Source: CADEFX01 sp963806735 (GTDB lineage Bacteria; Pseudomonadota; Alphaproteobacteria; Rhizobiales; Hyphomicrobiaceae). From it: a stretch of 64,000 nt of DNA. This document shows positions 46,550 to 54,361 of this stretch, in pieces. The position numbers were made by a program, and so were the translations under genes. The notes under the pieces were generated by a model. The model did not search any database. It saw only the letters and a list, made by a program, of their open reading frames with translations, and was not told the origin of the DNA. The stretch lies in the NCBI GenBank assembly GCA_963806735.1, contig CAWEBE010000010.1:124001-188000 (forward strand), read 5' to 3'. How positions within the stretch are numbered: position 1 is the first letter of the stretch; every line of letters starts with the position of its first letter.

Positions 46550-47385
46550 CAGCGCGTCCTTTCCGAATAACGGCTCACCCGCCCCTGCAGGGCATTGATG
46601 ATCAGCAGGAGCACGAATGACACGACCAGCATCACCGACGCCACGGCGGTCGCCCCAGCATAGTCATACTGCTCCAGCTTGGTGATGATGATCAGCGGCG
46701 TGATCTCGGAAACCATGGGTAGGTTGCCGGCAATGAAGATCACCGATCCGTACTCGCCGACGGCGCGGGCGAAGGCCAGGGCAAAGCCCGTCAACAGGGC
46801 CGGCAGCAGGCTCGGCAGAACAACTCGCCACACGGCCTGCCAGCGCGTCGCGCCGAGACAGGCGGCCGCTTCCTCCGTCTCGACATCCAGATCCTCCAGA
46901 ACCGGCTGCACTGTACGCACGACGAACGGGAGTCCGATGAAGATGAGTGCCACGAGGACGCCGAGTGGCGTAAAGGCAACCTTCACGCCGATGGCCTCCA
47001 GATACTGTCCGAGCCAGCCGTTCTTGGCGTAAAGGGCCGTCAGCGCAATGCCGGCGACGGCGGTCGGCAAGGCGAACGGCAGGTCCACCAGCGCATCCAC
47101 AAGGCGCTTGCCTGGAAACGAATAGCGCACCAGCGACCAGGCCAGCAGAAACCCGAACACCGTGTTGATGGCGGCTGCGAGCAGCGAGGCGCCGAAGCTC
47201 AGCCTGTAGGAGGCCAGCACGCGCGGCGAGGCCACCGCCTGCACGAACCCGTCCCAGGACATGCCGGCAGTCTTCAGGAAGACGGCGGTGAGCGGGATGA
47301 GGACGATCACCGAGAGGTAGGTGAGCGTGAAGCCAAGCGACAGACCAAAACCCGGCAGTATCCTGCGCGCAGCGGCATGCGCCAT
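46549..47385 (-). CDS. cysT: Sulfate ABC transporter permease CysT (CysU)
   Basis: This 278-residue permease opens with LPGFGLSLGFTLTYLSVIVLIPL, a CysT hallmark. It contains LVDLPFALPTAVAGIALTALY and the coupling loop EEAAACLGATRWQAVWRVVLPSLLPALLTG, followed by FARAVGEYGSVIFIAGNLPM, the CysT counterpart of the CysW motif. It forms the sulfate channel with CysW. Single-base overlaps with sbp and cysW show tight coupling. Confidence 0.94.
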   Translation of the reverse strand: MAHAAARRILPGFGLSLGFTLTYLSVIVLIPLTAVFLKTAGMSWDGFVQAVASPRVLASYRLSFGASLLAAAINTVFGFLLAWSLVRYSFPGKRLVDALVDLPFALPTAVAGIALTALYAKNGWLGQYLEAIGVKVAFTPLGVLVALIFIGLPFVVRTVQPVLEDLDVETEEAAACLGATRWQAVWRVVLPSLLPALLTGFALAFARAVGEYGSVIFIAGNLPMVSEITPLIIITKLEQYDYAGATAVASVMLVVSFVLLLIINALQGRVSRYSERTR

Positions 47386-48395
47386 TAGCGCTTCACCATG
47401 ATCTGATCGTAAACACCTCCGTCGGCGAAATGGACCGCCTGTACCTTGGCCCAGCCGCCGAGTGTGTCCTCCACTCTAAATGTCTTGATGGCGGGAAAGC
47501 GGACGGCGTGGCGCTTCAGCACCGACGCGTCGCGCGGGCGAAAACTGTGTTTGGCGATGATCTCTTGGCCCGTCGGCGAGAAGAGAAACTCGAGATACGC
47601 CGTCGCAACCTTGCGGGTTCCGCGCTTGTCGACGACCTTCTCGACCACCGCCACGGGCGGGGCGGCCTCCACACTGAGAGATGGATAGACGATCTCGAAC
47701 TTGTCCGTTCCCAACTCCGCACCAATGGCGAGAGCTTCGTTCTCGAAGGTCACCAGTGCATCGCCCACGTCCCGCTGCGTGAAGGTCGTGGTAGCGCCGC
47801 GCCCGCCGCCATCGAGCACCGGCACATTGGCGAACAGCTTTGTCACGAACTCGCGTGCAGCGCCTTCGCTCTCGAATTTCTGCAGCGCATAGCCCCAGGC
47901 AGCGAGGTAGGTGTAGCGACCGTTGCCCGACGTCTTGGGATTGGGAACGATGACCTGCAGGCCGGCTCGGGTCAGATCATCCCAGTCCTTGACGCTCTTT
48001 GGGTTCCCCTTGCGTACAAGGAACACGGTTGTCGTGATGTAGGGGGTCGCCTCGTGCGGGAAGCGCTGGCGCCAGTCAGCGGCGACATAGCCGCCGCGTT
48101 CGACCAGGACGTCGATATCGGGCGCCTGGTTCATCGTGACGACGTCGGCCTCAAGCCCGCTCGCAACCGAGAGCGCCTGCTTGCTCGAGCCGCCGTGCGA
48201 CTGGTTGACCGTGAGCGTCTCTCCGGTCTTGGCCTTCCAATCTGCGATGAAGGCCGGGTTGATGTCCTTATACAGCTCGCGCGAGACGTCGTAGGAGACG
48301 TTGAGGATGCTGCCCTGGGCCAGAGCCGTGACGGCCATGATGAATAGGTAGGCCGCGGACAGACCGCCCCAGGCAAAGATCTTGGCGTAAGGCAT
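47385..48395 (-). CDS. sbp: Sulfate-binding protein (operon copy)
   Basis: This 336-residue periplasmic sulfate-binding protein follows an export signal (about 1-27, ending ALAQ). It shows the family blocks ILNVSYDVSRELYKDINPAF, NQSHGGSSKQALSVASGLEADVVTMNQ, the ADWRQRFPHEATPY region and NPKTSGNGRYTYLAAWGYAL. It delivers sulfate or thiosulfate to CysTW. Its ATG is preceded by a long hairpin (48429-48458) and element E. A second, diverged copy lies upstream at 48704-49723. Confidence 0.92.
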   Translation of the reverse strand: MPYAKIFAWGGLSAAYLFIMAVTALAQGSILNVSYDVSRELYKDINPAFIADWKAKTGETLTVNQSHGGSSKQALSVASGLEADVVTMNQAPDIDVLVERGGYVAADWRQRFPHEATPYITTTVFLVRKGNPKSVKDWDDLTRAGLQVIVPNPKTSGNGRYTYLAAWGYALQKFESEGAAREFVTKLFANVPVLDGGGRGATTTFTQRDVGDALVTFENEALAIGAELGTDKFEIVYPSLSVEAAPPVAVVEKVVDKRGTRKVATAYLEFLFSPTGQEIIAKHSFRPRDASVLKRHAVRFPAIKTFRVEDTLGGWAKVQAVHFADGGVYDQIMVKR

Positions 48396-48428
48396 TTCGA
48401 GTTCCTGCTTCGACTTGTAAAGAGCACT

Positions 48429-48458
48429 GGTTAGGGCCGCCTCGCAGCGGCCCTAACC
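48429..48458 (-). promoter_or_regulatory. Perfect 12-bp hairpin in the leader of the sbp-cysTWA operon
   Basis: GGTTAGGGCCGC and its complement enclose a 6-base loop, 34 bp before the sbp ATG. The distal arm overlaps the TTGGTT half of element E. No T-run follows in the direction of transcription. It could be a second operator or an RNA hairpin affecting translation or stability. Confidence 0.4.
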
Positions 48459-48479
48459 AATTTGATCTGCGTTTCATAT
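48455..48479 (-). promoter_or_regulatory. Sulfur-type element, copy E (upstream of sbp-cysTWA)
   Basis: The minus strand reads ATATGA, a 13-bp middle starting AACGCAGATC, then TTGGTT. The TTGGTT half, the spacing and the AACGCAG middle match copy C, while the first half-site differs by two bases. It lies 60 bp upstream of the sbp start and points toward it. Confidence 0.45.
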
Positions 48480-48530
48480 TCCCCGGCGTGCAAAGTGCGG
48501 ATGACACGCAGCCATCTCCGGAGGAAGCCG

Positions 48531-48692
48531 CTAGAGCAGGATCGTTTCAGATGGAATCGCATTGGCGATCCATCTGGAGCGTGAATCCTGCTCCACTCTT
48601 GAAGTTTAGAGTGCGGTTCACGCGTCGCGGCAGAGCCGCGCTACGCGCGGACACATGGAAGCGGCAATGCTTCCATGTGAGCCGATCGCGCT
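48531..48692 (-). repeat. Dispersed palindromic repeat, copy 2
   Basis: Reverse-complement partner of the element at 29402-29572. Shared features are the CTAGAGCAGGATC end, GTGAATCCTGCTC, GCGTCGCGGCAGAGCCGCGC and CACATGGAAGC. It lies between the two sulfate-binding protein genes, directly upstream of element E. No protein is encoded. Confidence 0.75.
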
Positions 48693-48703
48693 GTAGCGAG
48701 CGT

Positions 48704-49723
48704 TCACCTGCCGTAGATCTGGTCGAAGACACCGCCGTCGGCGAAGTGCGTCTTCTGCGCCGTCTGCCAACCGCCGAAAAGCTCATCGATGGTGAACAGC
48801 TTCACGTTGACGAACTGTTCGGCATACTTCTCCGCAGCCTTGGGATCGCGCGGCCGATAGAAGTGCTTGCCGGCGATGTTCTGGCCCTCCGGTGAATAGA
48901 GATATTCCAGGTAGGCTGTTGCCTGCGCGCGTGTGCCCCGTTTGTCCGCCACCTTATCGACCACAGTGACCGGCGGCTCGGCCAGAATCGAGAGGCTGGG
49001 CACCACGATCTCTAGCTTGTCCTTGCCCAGCTCCTTTTGCGCGAGGAACGCCTCATTTTCCCATGAGATGAAGACGTCACCGATGCCGCGCTCGACGAAC
49101 GTCGTCGTGGAGCCGCGGGCGCCCGAGTCGAGCACCTTCACGTTCTTGTAGATCTTGGTCACCAGGTCCTTGGCCGTAACATCGTTGCCACCGGGCTGGC
49201 GCAACGCATAGCCCCAGGCAGCCAGATAATTCCAGCGTGCGCCGCCCGAGGTCTTAGGGTTGGGTGTAATCACGTCCACGCCCGGTCGCGCCAGGTCGTT
49301 CCAGTCCTTGATGTTCTTGGGATTGCCCTTGCGCACGACGAACACGATGGTCGATGTGTAGGGCGAGGAGTTATTCGGCAGACGCTTTTGCCAGTCCGCT
49401 GGGATCAGCTTGCCGAACTCGTGCAGTGCGTCGATGTCGTAGGCGAGCGCCAGCGTCACCACGTCGGCCTCGAGGCCATCGATGACGGATCGCGCCTGCT
49501 TTGCGGCGCCGCCGTGCGACTGCTTGATGGTCAAGGTCTCCCCGGTCTTCTCTTTCCAATGTTTCGCGAAGACGGCGTTGAAGTCCTGGTACAGCTCGCG
49601 CGTAGGATCATAGGACACGTTGAGCAGGGTCGTCTGCGCCTGCGCTGTCGCCAGACCTACGACCGCGAGGGTCGCGGCGAACCCAAGTTTCATGAACCGA
49701 CGGCGGTGAATGAATGCCAACAT
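48704..49723 (-). CDS. sbp: Sulfate-binding protein (second copy)
   Basis: This 339-residue paralogue of the operon sulfate-binding protein has an RRRFMKLGFAATLAVVGLAT leader ending AQA. It shows TLLNVSYDPTRELYQDFNAVF, KQSHGGAAKQARSVIDGLEADVVTLAL and NPKTSGGARWNYLAAWGYAL. ATG at 49723 follows GGAGG at 8-12 bases. It shares the same transporter presumably, but lies outside the tight cysTWA operon and is separated from it by a palindromic repeat. Two unknown small genes and a short cysteine-ended ORF precede it on the same strand, so it may belong to that transcript. Confidence 0.92.
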   Translation of the reverse strand: MLAFIHRRRFMKLGFAATLAVVGLATAQAQTTLLNVSYDPTRELYQDFNAVFAKHWKEKTGETLTIKQSHGGAAKQARSVIDGLEADVVTLALAYDIDALHEFGKLIPADWQKRLPNNSSPYTSTIVFVVRKGNPKNIKDWNDLARPGVDVITPNPKTSGGARWNYLAAWGYALRQPGGNDVTAKDLVTKIYKNVKVLDSGARGSTTTFVERGIGDVFISWENEAFLAQKELGKDKLEIVVPSLSILAEPPVTVVDKVADKRGTRAQATAYLEYLYSPEGQNIAGKHFYRPRDPKAAEKYAEQFVNVKLFTIDELFGGWQTAQKTHFADGGVFDQIYGR

Positions 49724-49895
49724 TGCTCGTAATCCTCCGGCTGTGATGCGAGGAGCTTAGGCAAGGCCACACGGCTCACGAACGAAGAAGACTTCATGAG
49801 CTTTGCACACACCGGCAAATGCCCCTGTCGCGGCCCACTCGGGGCGGCACTCCTTCGCCTGCGCTCGCGTGCAATGGGTATTGGTCTAACGACAT

Positions 49896-50078
49896 TCACA
49901 TCCAGCACGATAATAGGACCGCATACTCACGCTCCCTGTCCTGTCGAGCGGCCGTATGCCGATGGGCTGGTTCCACATCCGCCGGAACATCTCGGCGGCC
50001 GGGCGAAGACGCAGCTGCCGAATTGCCGCGTCTCGTGAGCCAATAGCCGATGACCACAAAGATGCTTCTTGCGTTCAT
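49896..50078 (-). CDS. Unknown 60-residue protein, translationally coupled
   Basis: The ATG at 50078 overlaps the stop of the upstream small gene (ATGA) and has an AGGAGG box. The product starts with a short hydrophobic stretch (MNARSIFVVIGYWLTRRG) and continues as a polar, Arg/Asp-rich chain (RRDVPADVEPAHRH) ending LLSCWM. No family is recognised. Overlap, ribosome binding site and position 172 bp before the second sulfate-binding protein suggest a real gene of the sulfur regulon. It could also be a coupling artefact. Confidence 0.45.
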   Translation of the reverse strand: MNARSIFVVIGYWLTRRGNSAAASSPGRRDVPADVEPAHRHTAARQDREREYAVLLSCWM

Positions 50079-50323
50079 ATGAGATCCTCCTGCCTCGGCT
50101 CTTGCCGACCGTACCCGCGATCACTTGAGAACAGATCGACGGCGCGCTGTGCCGCGGCGGGCGTCGCGAACACGTGGCCATCGAGCGCATGAAAAGCTCT
50201 GCTCGAGCTGTGGAAGCGGAACCCGCGTTCGCCTTTCTGGCGAACCACAATTCCCGCGGTCCCTTCTTCGTGGTGGTCGATCATGTAGCCTTCGGACATG
50301 GGACATCCATCGCCGATACGCAT
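50075..50323 (-). CDS. Unknown small protein in the sulfur-regulated leader region
   Basis: The 82-residue product MRIGDGCPMSEGYMIDHHEE continues GTAGIVVRQKGERGFRFHSS, SRAFHALDGHVFATPAAAQR and a charged tail ending EDLI. It reads as a compact alpha/beta domain with regular hydrophobic spacing, unlike the shadow frames around it. The start at 50323 has AGGA at good spacing; 50299 and 50362 are alternatives. The stop overlaps the next small gene (ATGA). Downstream is the second sulfate-binding protein, and upstream are a cysteine-ended short ORF and element D. I recognise no named family. Confidence 0.6.
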   Translation of the reverse strand: MRIGDGCPMSEGYMIDHHEEGTAGIVVRQKGERGFRFHSSSRAFHALDGHVFATPAAAQRAVDLFSSDRGYGRQEPRQEDLI

Positions 50324-50401
50324 CGGCGTCCTGTGCTGTCGTTCGAGATTTCGTATGGCCACAGCGCCTGCGCATGCAGAGCGCGCGGTGCGATTATCGG
50401 A

Positions 50402-50464
50402 TCAGGCGCAACAACGGCGCCGAGGCATAAGGCTCTGGACCGGACCGAGCGTGTATCGTGTCAT
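50402..50464 (-). CDS. Candidate cysteine-sensing leader peptide (20 codons)
   Basis: ATG at 50464 follows a GGAG box by eight bases. The 20-codon frame ends MPRRRCCA, with two adjacent cysteine codons (TGT TGC) just before the stop. The cysteine codons sit inside a short GC hairpin (GGCGC/GCGCC). Short ORFs with consecutive cysteine codons act as cysteine-responsive attenuators in mycobacteria, and cysteine-containing upstream ORFs are reported in some alphaproteobacteria. Position between sulfur-type element D and sulfur-linked genes fits that role. No terminator-antiterminator pair is obvious downstream, so a translational mechanism is as likely. Confidence 0.45.
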   Translation of the reverse strand: MTRYTLGPVQSLMPRRRCCA

Positions 50465-50614
50465 CGGTGTCGCTCCAAATATGGGGGGAGCCTGCGACTA
50501 CACTTCTTCGCACCTTGGCGTTTGCTGATCGACGCTAGGTACCTCAGAAGCCATTGCGGCTCTGGTCAGGACAGCCGCGTCTACGCTTCAATACGACCGG
50601 ACATGACGGTGGTG

Positions 50615-50639
50615 AACCAAATAGAAGTGCAATGCTTAT
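50615..50639 (-). promoter_or_regulatory. Sulfur-type element, copy D (upstream of the leader peptide)
   Basis: The minus strand reads ATAAGC, a 13-bp middle starting ATTGCACTTC, then TTGGTT. Copies A and D also share GCACTTCTA in the middle. It lies 150 bp upstream of the 20-codon leader ORF. The 274 bp between it and the end of the dioxygenase gene at 50914 contain nothing I recognise. Confidence 0.6.
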
Positions 50640-50913
50640 GAACGTTGGCTCTCAGCCCGAATGCATCAGTTAGATTTCCGTTGCTGGCAGATTTGGTTGC
50701 AGAAGTTCGCAGCCTGACGAGCGGTGCGGCTGAAGCGAGCTTCTCGCAGCCGGTGGTTGCCGCCCGCCCCAGAAGGGGAGCAGCAGCTTCGACGCAAGGC
50801 GCTGACCCACGCGACACGCTTACGCAGCACACGTCGCCGCTTGTGGTGGCGGTCTGGCGAGGAGCTTGGCAAGGCGGCGCAGGTCTGGGTGATGGCCTCA
50901 GCACGGCGCTCAC

Positions 50914-51951
50914 TCAATGCGCGTCGAGGCGTGCGAGCAGCGTTTCTGCCTTGGCGCGTTTCTCCGGGCTCTTGTCGCGCTGGATGATGCGCAGGATGGC
51001 GTCGCGCGCCGCTATATCGCCGCGCTCGGCCATCTCGAACGCCTGGGCGTCACGCCTCTCATAGTAGCTGCGGTCGAGCGGCACGACATCGAGCTCGAGG
51101 CGCTTCCAGTAGTACTGGTCGTCCGCCCGCTGCCAGCCAGCGTATACCTCATCCCAGCTGCCGCAGCCTGAGTAAGGCACCAAGTTGGTGTCGGCGACGG
51201 GTTGGCTTGCCGGCTGATAGCGTGCGTCGAACGACATGCGGATCTCGCGCGTGCGGTTCGGCAGCGCCTTGTGCACGGTTACGTCCTGGAAGATGAGCGC
51301 ATCGCCGGCTTGGAAGGCGCCCGTCACCCATGTGCCGGGAATGGGCACGGAAATGTCCATGCCGCCGGCGCCCTTGCCGACCTTCGTCTCCAGGATGCCT
51401 TGGGTGTGTGAGCCCGCCGCCACGGCAAGCGCACCCTTCTCGCGCGGACAGTCGCCGAGCGGCATCCACATGGCATAGCTGGTGGCGCCGCCGATGTGGA
51501 CGCGGTCCTGATGCACGCCCGTCGTGAAATCGAAGCTCCCCGATTGCGGGAAGATATTGCGCTGCACGAACATCGGGTGTGCCAGTGCCGGCTCGCCGAA
51601 AATGCGACTGAATAGATCGATGGCGCGCGGATGCGTGCGCAGCCGATGCAATTCCTCGTCCGACCACAGTCTGCGGAACACCTTCATGTACTGCTCCTCT
51701 GGGTCTTTGCAGGCAGCGCCCATATTGGCGATGCCGACCTCGACCGGGCTCGCAGGATCGAGCCATCCACGAGCTGCCGCCTTGGCGAGCAGGCGTGATC
51801 GCACGTTGCGGATGGCGTCCGCGGGAAGAAGGCCGCGGATGAAAAGATAGCCGTCGCGCTTCAACCGGGCGCGAAGCGCAGTGGCATCCTCAATCACATC
51901 TCCAGAATCGAGAAAGTCAGGATAATTCTCCAAGGCGTGTTCCTCCGGCAT
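50914..51951 (-). CDS. Phytanoyl-CoA dioxygenase (PhyH)-family protein
   Basis: This is a 345-residue Fe(II)/2-oxoglutarate-dependent oxygenase. The PhyH fold is indicated by LKRDGYLFIRGLLPADAIRNV near residues 30-50, the metal motif H147-x-D149 in FTTGVHQDRVHIGG, and the distal part AFQAGDALIFQDVTVHKALPNRTREIRMSFDARYQP. That part contains the third ligand histidine (VHKA) and the 2-oxoglutarate arginine. It is cytoplasmic. A sugar-type ABC importer lies upstream on the same strand (157 bp gap), so it may act on the imported compound. Substrate unknown. Confidence 0.87.
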   Translation of the reverse strand: MPEEHALENYPDFLDSGDVIEDATALRARLKRDGYLFIRGLLPADAIRNVRSRLLAKAAARGWLDPASPVEVGIANMGAACKDPEEQYMKVFRRLWSDEELHRLRTHPRAIDLFSRIFGEPALAHPMFVQRNIFPQSGSFDFTTGVHQDRVHIGGATSYAMWMPLGDCPREKGALAVAAGSHTQGILETKVGKGAGGMDISVPIPGTWVTGAFQAGDALIFQDVTVHKALPNRTREIRMSFDARYQPASQPVADTNLVPYSGCGSWDEVYAGWQRADDQYYWKRLELDVVPLDRSYYERRDAQAFEMAERGDIAARDAILRIIQRDKSPEKRAKAETLLARLDAH

Positions 51952-52107
51952 TCGTGAACTGGGAGGAGTGGCCGGCGCCGTACCCCACCCTCAATCAGCA
52001 CACGCGGCACAAGCGCGCTCGCGGATAGTCGTTCGCATCGACTCGAGCTGACAAGGCATCTGACCAGTTCGCGCCAGGCATACCCGCGCGGACTGGTCCC
52101 GCTGGCC

Positions 52108-53448
52108 TCAAGTCTTTTCCGTGCGTTCCAGAATAGGCTTGAACGTTTCGGTGGCGCCCTTCAATTCAGTGGCGGCGTCCGCTCCGGCTGACAGCAGGTT
52201 GGTCAACGCCACGCCGAACACGTCGCGGAACTCGTTGGCGGCAACGATGTCGGGCAGCACCGGATAGGCCAGATCGCCGGACTGGATGACCACGTCGAGC
52301 CATTCCTTCGACAGCTTGGCCTCGGACGACGTCTTGGCCGCCGCGTTCGCGGATTGCCGTCCCCCAGCACCGTAGCCGCCGGCGAGCTGCCGCGCCTGAT
52401 TGAGCTTGCCGGTCGCCCACTGCACGTAATACCAGGCCGGTCCCTGCTTGGAGCTACCGGCCGCCACAGCCATTCCCGAGGGAAACACGGGTGCGCGATG
52501 CACCTTGGGACCCTTGGGCATGGTGGCGAAGCCAACCTTGTCGGCGACCTTGGACTTGGCCGGGTCTGCGGCCGGCGCGCCGACCGTGGAGGTGTCGATC
52601 CACAGCGCTGCGCGCCCCTGCATGAACATGGCCTGGCATTCGTACCAATTGAAGCCTGCAACCCCGGGCGGGCCGCAGTCGCGCACCAGCTTCTGATAGA
52701 GCTGTGCAGCGGCCACCGATTCCGGGCCATCCGTATGCAGCTTGCCGTCGGATCCAACCGGGTCGATGCCGTGGCCGAGCAGGAAGCTCGTCCACACGGG
52801 TGTGTTGGCATTCTTGAGGCCGCGAGCAACGAAACCGCTGATGCCGTTGGCCGGATCGTTCAGTTTCTGTGCTGCGTCTGCCAGCTCCTCGAACGTCGTC
52901 GGCGGGCGCACGCCTTTCTTGTCCAACAGCTCCTTGTTGTACATCAGGATGTTGTAGTGGAACGTCAGCGGCAGCGTGTCGACGCGCCCGTCCGGTTGCG
53001 TGCACGCCTGAATGGACGCCTTGGTGAAGTCGGCGAAATCGAAATCAGCCGGTGTCTGCGACGCATCGGCAATCAGCGGCTTGAGATCCGACAGCCACTT
53101 GCCCTTGCCGAAGAGTTGCTTCTGCGTGGCTTGTGCAACATAGCAGGCGTCAAAGCTGGGCTTGCCCGACGCGAACTCGATGGCAAGCTTCTGACGGTAC
53201 TGCTGCTCGGGGATCTGCTCGGAGCCGACTTGAATGCCGGTGAGGGCGGTGAACTCCGGCTCGAATTTCTGCAGAACATCTTGATAAGGGCCGCGCTGCA
53301 AGAGCACCTCGAGCTTGGTGCCCTTGAACTTCTGCCAGTCGAACGCGCCCTGCGCCTGAGACCGCGTGCTCGAAAAGCTGCCGAGTGCGCCAGCGCTGGC
53401 AGCGCCGAGTGCACCTTGCATCACTGCGCGCCGAGTGAGTATTGTCAT
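52108..53448 (-). CDS. Carbohydrate-type (SBP_bac_1) ABC substrate-binding protein
   Basis: This 446-residue periplasmic protein has a twin-arginine-like leader (LTRRAVMQGALGAASAGALG, ending SQAQ). The mature part has the family-1 features VLLQRGPYQDVLQKFEPEFTALTGIQV, the NILMYNKELLDKKGVRPPTTFEEL hinge block, MFMQGRAALWIDTS and PVFPSGMAVAAGSSKQGPAWYYVQW. Such proteins bind sugars, polyols or glycerophosphodiesters. Two matching permease genes lie upstream on the same strand. No ATPase gene is present nearby; these importers often share one encoded elsewhere. Confidence 0.9.
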   Translation of the reverse strand: MTILTRRAVMQGALGAASAGALGSFSSTRSQAQGAFDWQKFKGTKLEVLLQRGPYQDVLQKFEPEFTALTGIQVGSEQIPEQQYRQKLAIEFASGKPSFDACYVAQATQKQLFGKGKWLSDLKPLIADASQTPADFDFADFTKASIQACTQPDGRVDTLPLTFHYNILMYNKELLDKKGVRPPTTFEELADAAQKLNDPANGISGFVARGLKNANTPVWTSFLLGHGIDPVGSDGKLHTDGPESVAAAQLYQKLVRDCGPPGVAGFNWYECQAMFMQGRAALWIDTSTVGAPAADPAKSKVADKVGFATMPKGPKVHRAPVFPSGMAVAAGSSKQGPAWYYVQWATGKLNQARQLAGGYGAGGRQSANAAAKTSSEAKLSKEWLDVVIQSGDLAYPVLPDIVAANEFRDVFGVALTNLLSAGADAATELKGATETFKPILERTEKT

Positions 53449-53518
53449 AGTTCAATCCTCGTTTCCACCCTATCGGTCGCCGGTTGCCCCCGGCTCCCTG
53501 TCTAATGCTGTAGGACCG

Positions 53519-54361
53519 TCAGCCGCCCTTCACGCCGCCGGCAGTCAAGCCCGCCACGATCTCTTTTTGCGCGGCAATGGTCAAGACGAGCACCGGCAAA
53601 GTGACGATCAGGGCGGACGCCGCGAGCGGTCCCCAGGCAATCTGCTCGAAGCTCAGGCTGTTGTAGACGGCGACGGGCAGCGTTCTCGTCTCGCGGTTCG
53701 TGAGCACAACGCCAAAAACGAAGTTATTCCAGGAAAAGATGAAGCTGAGGATCGATGCGACCGTAATGCCGGCGCGCGAGAGCGGCAGCGCAATGTGCCA
53801 GAACGCCCGCCAGGTATTGCAGCCATCGATCATGGCCGCTTCCTCGAGATCGGGCGGCAGCGTCTCGAAAAAGCCGACCATGACCCAGATCACGATCGGC
53901 AATGTGATCACCATGTGAATGATAATCATTGGCCACAGGCTGCCGATCAGGTCGAGATAGCGAAACAGAATGAACATCGGGATCAGATAGCTGAGCCCAG
54001 GCGTGATGCGCGAGACGAGAACGAAAGCAGCCAGGCCATTGGCGCGTGCACGCGCCATGCCGTATCCAGCAGGTACGCCGACGATGAGTGCAGCCAATGT
54101 CGATACACCCGAGACGATCACGCTGTTCCAGAGGTATTGGAAGAAGCGGCCGCGCTCCATGACGCTGGTGAAGTTCTCCAGCGTGAATGTGCCTGGAATG
54201 AAGACGGGTGGATAGGCAGAGTTCTCCAGCTCGCTCTTGAGAGAGAGCGACAGCATCCACAGGAACACCAGTATCGCGGGCGACACCACGACGAACACGC
54301 CCACCGCAAGGCCGGCCTGATCGGCAATGCGCCGCCAGTTCAATGCGCGCCTCATGTCCAT
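53519..54361 (-). CDS. Carbohydrate ABC transporter permease (MalG/UgpE-like)
   Basis: This 280-residue permease has six membrane helices. The N-terminal periplasmic segment PPVFIPGTFTLENFTSVMERG and the coupling loop FFETLPPDLEEAAMIDGCNTWRAFWHIALPLSRAGI at about 170-205 are typical of the MalG branch. The last helix region ends PVLVLTIAAQKEIVAGLTAGGVKG, a MalG-type C-terminus. It overlaps the partner permease by 10 bp. Confidence 0.92.
   Translation of the reverse strand: MDMRRALNWRRIADQAGLAVGVFVVVSPAILVFLWMLSLSLKSELENSAYPPVFIPGTFTLENFTSVMERGRFFQYLWNSVIVSGVSTLAALIVGVPAGYGMARARANGLAAFVLVSRITPGLSYLIPMFILFRYLDLIGSLWPMIIIHMVITLPIVIWVMVGFFETLPPDLEEAAMIDGCNTWRAFWHIALPLSRAGITVASILSFIFSWNNFVFGVVLTNRETRTLPVAVYNSLSFEQIAWGPLAASALIVTLPVLVLTIAAQKEIVAGLTAGGVKGG

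Noticed and set aside
47430..48347. A 305-codon plus-strand frame
   Set aside because: Antisense shadow of the sulfate-binding protein.
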